DNA of 64,000 nucleotides from Polynucleobacter sp. (GTDB lineage Bacteria; Pseudomonadota; Gammaproteobacteria; Burkholderiales; Burkholderiaceae_D), in assembly GCA_021737945.1 (NCBI GenBank), contig JAIPCX010000001.1, forward strand, positions 1 through 64,000. Reading direction: 5' to 3'. A model generated the notes under the pieces. It searched no databases, was not told where the DNA came from, and saw only the letters and a list, made by a program, of their open reading frames with translations. A program made the translations under genes and the position numbers. Positions 63,037 to 64,000 of the stretch are shown here, piece by piece; within the stretch, counting starts at the first letter, position 1; every line of letters begins with the position of its first letter.

Positions 63037-64000
63037 ATGCTTAGCGAATTTCAACTCATCACTCGTTATTTCAAACGCAGCTCAAGAGCAGGTAGCCCCG
63101 TACAGCTTGGGGTAGGTGATGATTGTGCCTTACTCCAACCACTGAGCGGTGAGCTGTTAGCGGTTTCCACGGACATGCTGATTGAAGGTCGGCATTTTTT
63201 CGTTGGCGCCAACCCCTACGATTTGGGTCACAAAGCACTGGCAGTAAATCTTTCCGATCTCGCGGCTATGGGTGCGCAACCCATCAGCTTTACCTTGGCA
63301 CTGGCCTTACCGGCGTCAGACCCGCATTGGCTTCAACCATTTTCGGAGGGTTTATTCCATCTGGCCGATGCACAGGGGATAGAACTCATGGGTGGCGATA
63401 CCACGCGCGGACCACTCGCCATTAGCATCACCGTGATCGGGAGTGTGCCAAGCACCCAGGCACTCAAACGCAGCGGTGCGCAAGCGGGCGATGAATTATG
63501 GATCTCAGGAACCCTAGGTGATGCACGCCTTGCTTTGGAAGTTTTACAAAATAAACGTACTCTTGGACCCGATCTGTTGACGAAGGCTTCTAAACGGCTG
63601 CACAGACCCGAACCGCGTGTAGCGCTGGGTTTGGCTTTGCGGGGCATTGCCAGCGCTGCGATTGATGTATCCGATGGCTTATTGGGTGATCTGGGTCATT
63701 TACTGAATCAGTCATCGCTTAGCGCTACCCTGTTCGCTGACGATCTGCCCTTCGGTGAAGCAGTAGCCAGTCAAACCATCGATACGCGCTATGAATTGGC
63801 ATTAAATGGTGGCGATGACTATGAGTTATGTTTCAGCGCAGCGGCAGATCAACATCAAGCGGTTATCGATGCCGGACAACGCAGTCAGACTCCGGTCACC
63901 TGCATTGGTCGGTTAAGTAAGGGATCGGGCATTCATGTGCACGATCATCAAGGTAATCTCATTTCAGCCGCCAATCATTCCTTCGATCATTTCACTGAAA
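63037..64000 (+). CDS. thiL: Thiamine-monophosphate kinase (cut by window edge)
   Basis: The reading frame runs from the ATG at 63037 to the window end, 321 codons, and appears to be close to complete. It starts MLSEFQLITRYFKRSS, shows the ATP/Mg site VQLGVGDDCALLQP, then STDMLIEGRHFF, HKALAVNLSDLAAMGA, GGDTTRGPLAISITV and SAAIDVSDGLLGDLGHLL, all typical of ThiL. It phosphorylates thiamine monophosphate to the pyrophosphate. Divergent from maeB with 118 bases in between. Confidence 0.93.
   Translation, partial: MLSEFQLITRYFKRSSRAGSPVQLGVGDDCALLQPLSGELLAVSTDMLIEGRHFFVGANPYDLGHKALAVNLSDLAAMGAQPISFTLALALPASDPHWLQPFSEGLFHLADAQGIELMGGDTTRGPLAISITVIGSVPSTQALKRSGAQAGDELWISGTLGDARLALEVLQNKRTLGPDLLTKASKRLHRPEPRVALGLALRGIASAAIDVSDGLLGDLGHLLNQSSLSATLFADDLPFGEAVASQTIDTRYELALNGGDDYELCFSAAADQHQAVIDAGQRSQTPVTCIGRLSKGSGIHVHDHQGNLISAANHSFDHFTE

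Noticed and set aside
1-64000. CRISPR array or toxin-antitoxin pair
   Set aside because: No regularly spaced repeats were seen. The small HTH-ORF pairs at 47.4-48.1 kb do not match a known toxin-antitoxin family, so I do not call them that.

Overview
The window looks like a chromosome segment of a betaproteobacterium of the order Burkholderiales, probably of moderate GC and perhaps close to Oxalobacteraceae. The basis is gene content and order: a pgk-pyk-fba-purC-purE-purK-tsaC run on one strand, two polyhydroxyalkanoate (PHA) genes, a DUF1841 gene, and topoisomerase IV parE-parC side by side. The family is an inference from gene order, since no rRNA gene is present. I saw no tRNA, rRNA or CRISPR array.

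Layout. 1-8.3 kb: metabolism and small redox genes (CinA-like fragment at the edge, EI24 membrane protein, FKBP isomerase, PHA granule protein, 2-hydroxyacid dehydrogenase, solitary lutC, fdxA, intracellular PHA depolymerase, solitary rnfB with nth, GDT1-type cation transporter, DUF1841). 8.3-21.5 kb: two single-haem cytochromes c, a MoxR/CoxE ATPase-VWA pair, parE-parC, an exported alpha/beta hydrolase, a solitary prepilin peptidase, a copper-type P1B ATPase and tcdA. 21.5-39.6 kb: MFS-pdxH, an AMP-binding fragment with msrA, flavin reductase, the pur/glycolysis run, azlCD divergent from ilvE, yheT, a BepA-like M48 protease and moaC.

39.6-50.3 kb is accessory DNA and the most interesting part. 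It begins at the 3' end of moaC, holds an integrase N-terminal fragment, and ends at a second, diverged copy of the moaC 3' end. I read it as an old, decayed integrative element. It carries a dead copy of a RodZ-like HTH gene whose intact paralogue lies 7.3 kb away with the same upstream DNA; an apparent three-gene operon built around a channel with two voltage-sensor modules and one K+-type pore; a Kdp-type two-component system whose kinase lacks the KdpD N-terminal domain and which has no kdpFABC beside it; an AraC regulator; and several unrecognised small proteins.

50.3-64 kb: a bactofilin, a truncated haemoglobin, an outer-membrane protein, then a tightly packed six-gene operon (60.5 to 54.4 kb) resembling the mycobacterial decaprenyl-phosphoryl-arabinose pathway: a HAD-UbiA fusion, a DprE1-like oxidase, a DprE2-like reductase, a nucleoside-sugar-type epimerase, a flavoprotein and a GtrA protein. 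A GT39 (ArnT-like) glycosyltransferase converges on it. Together they could make, flip and use a polyprenyl-linked pentose for an envelope glycan. The window closes with maeB and the start of thiL.
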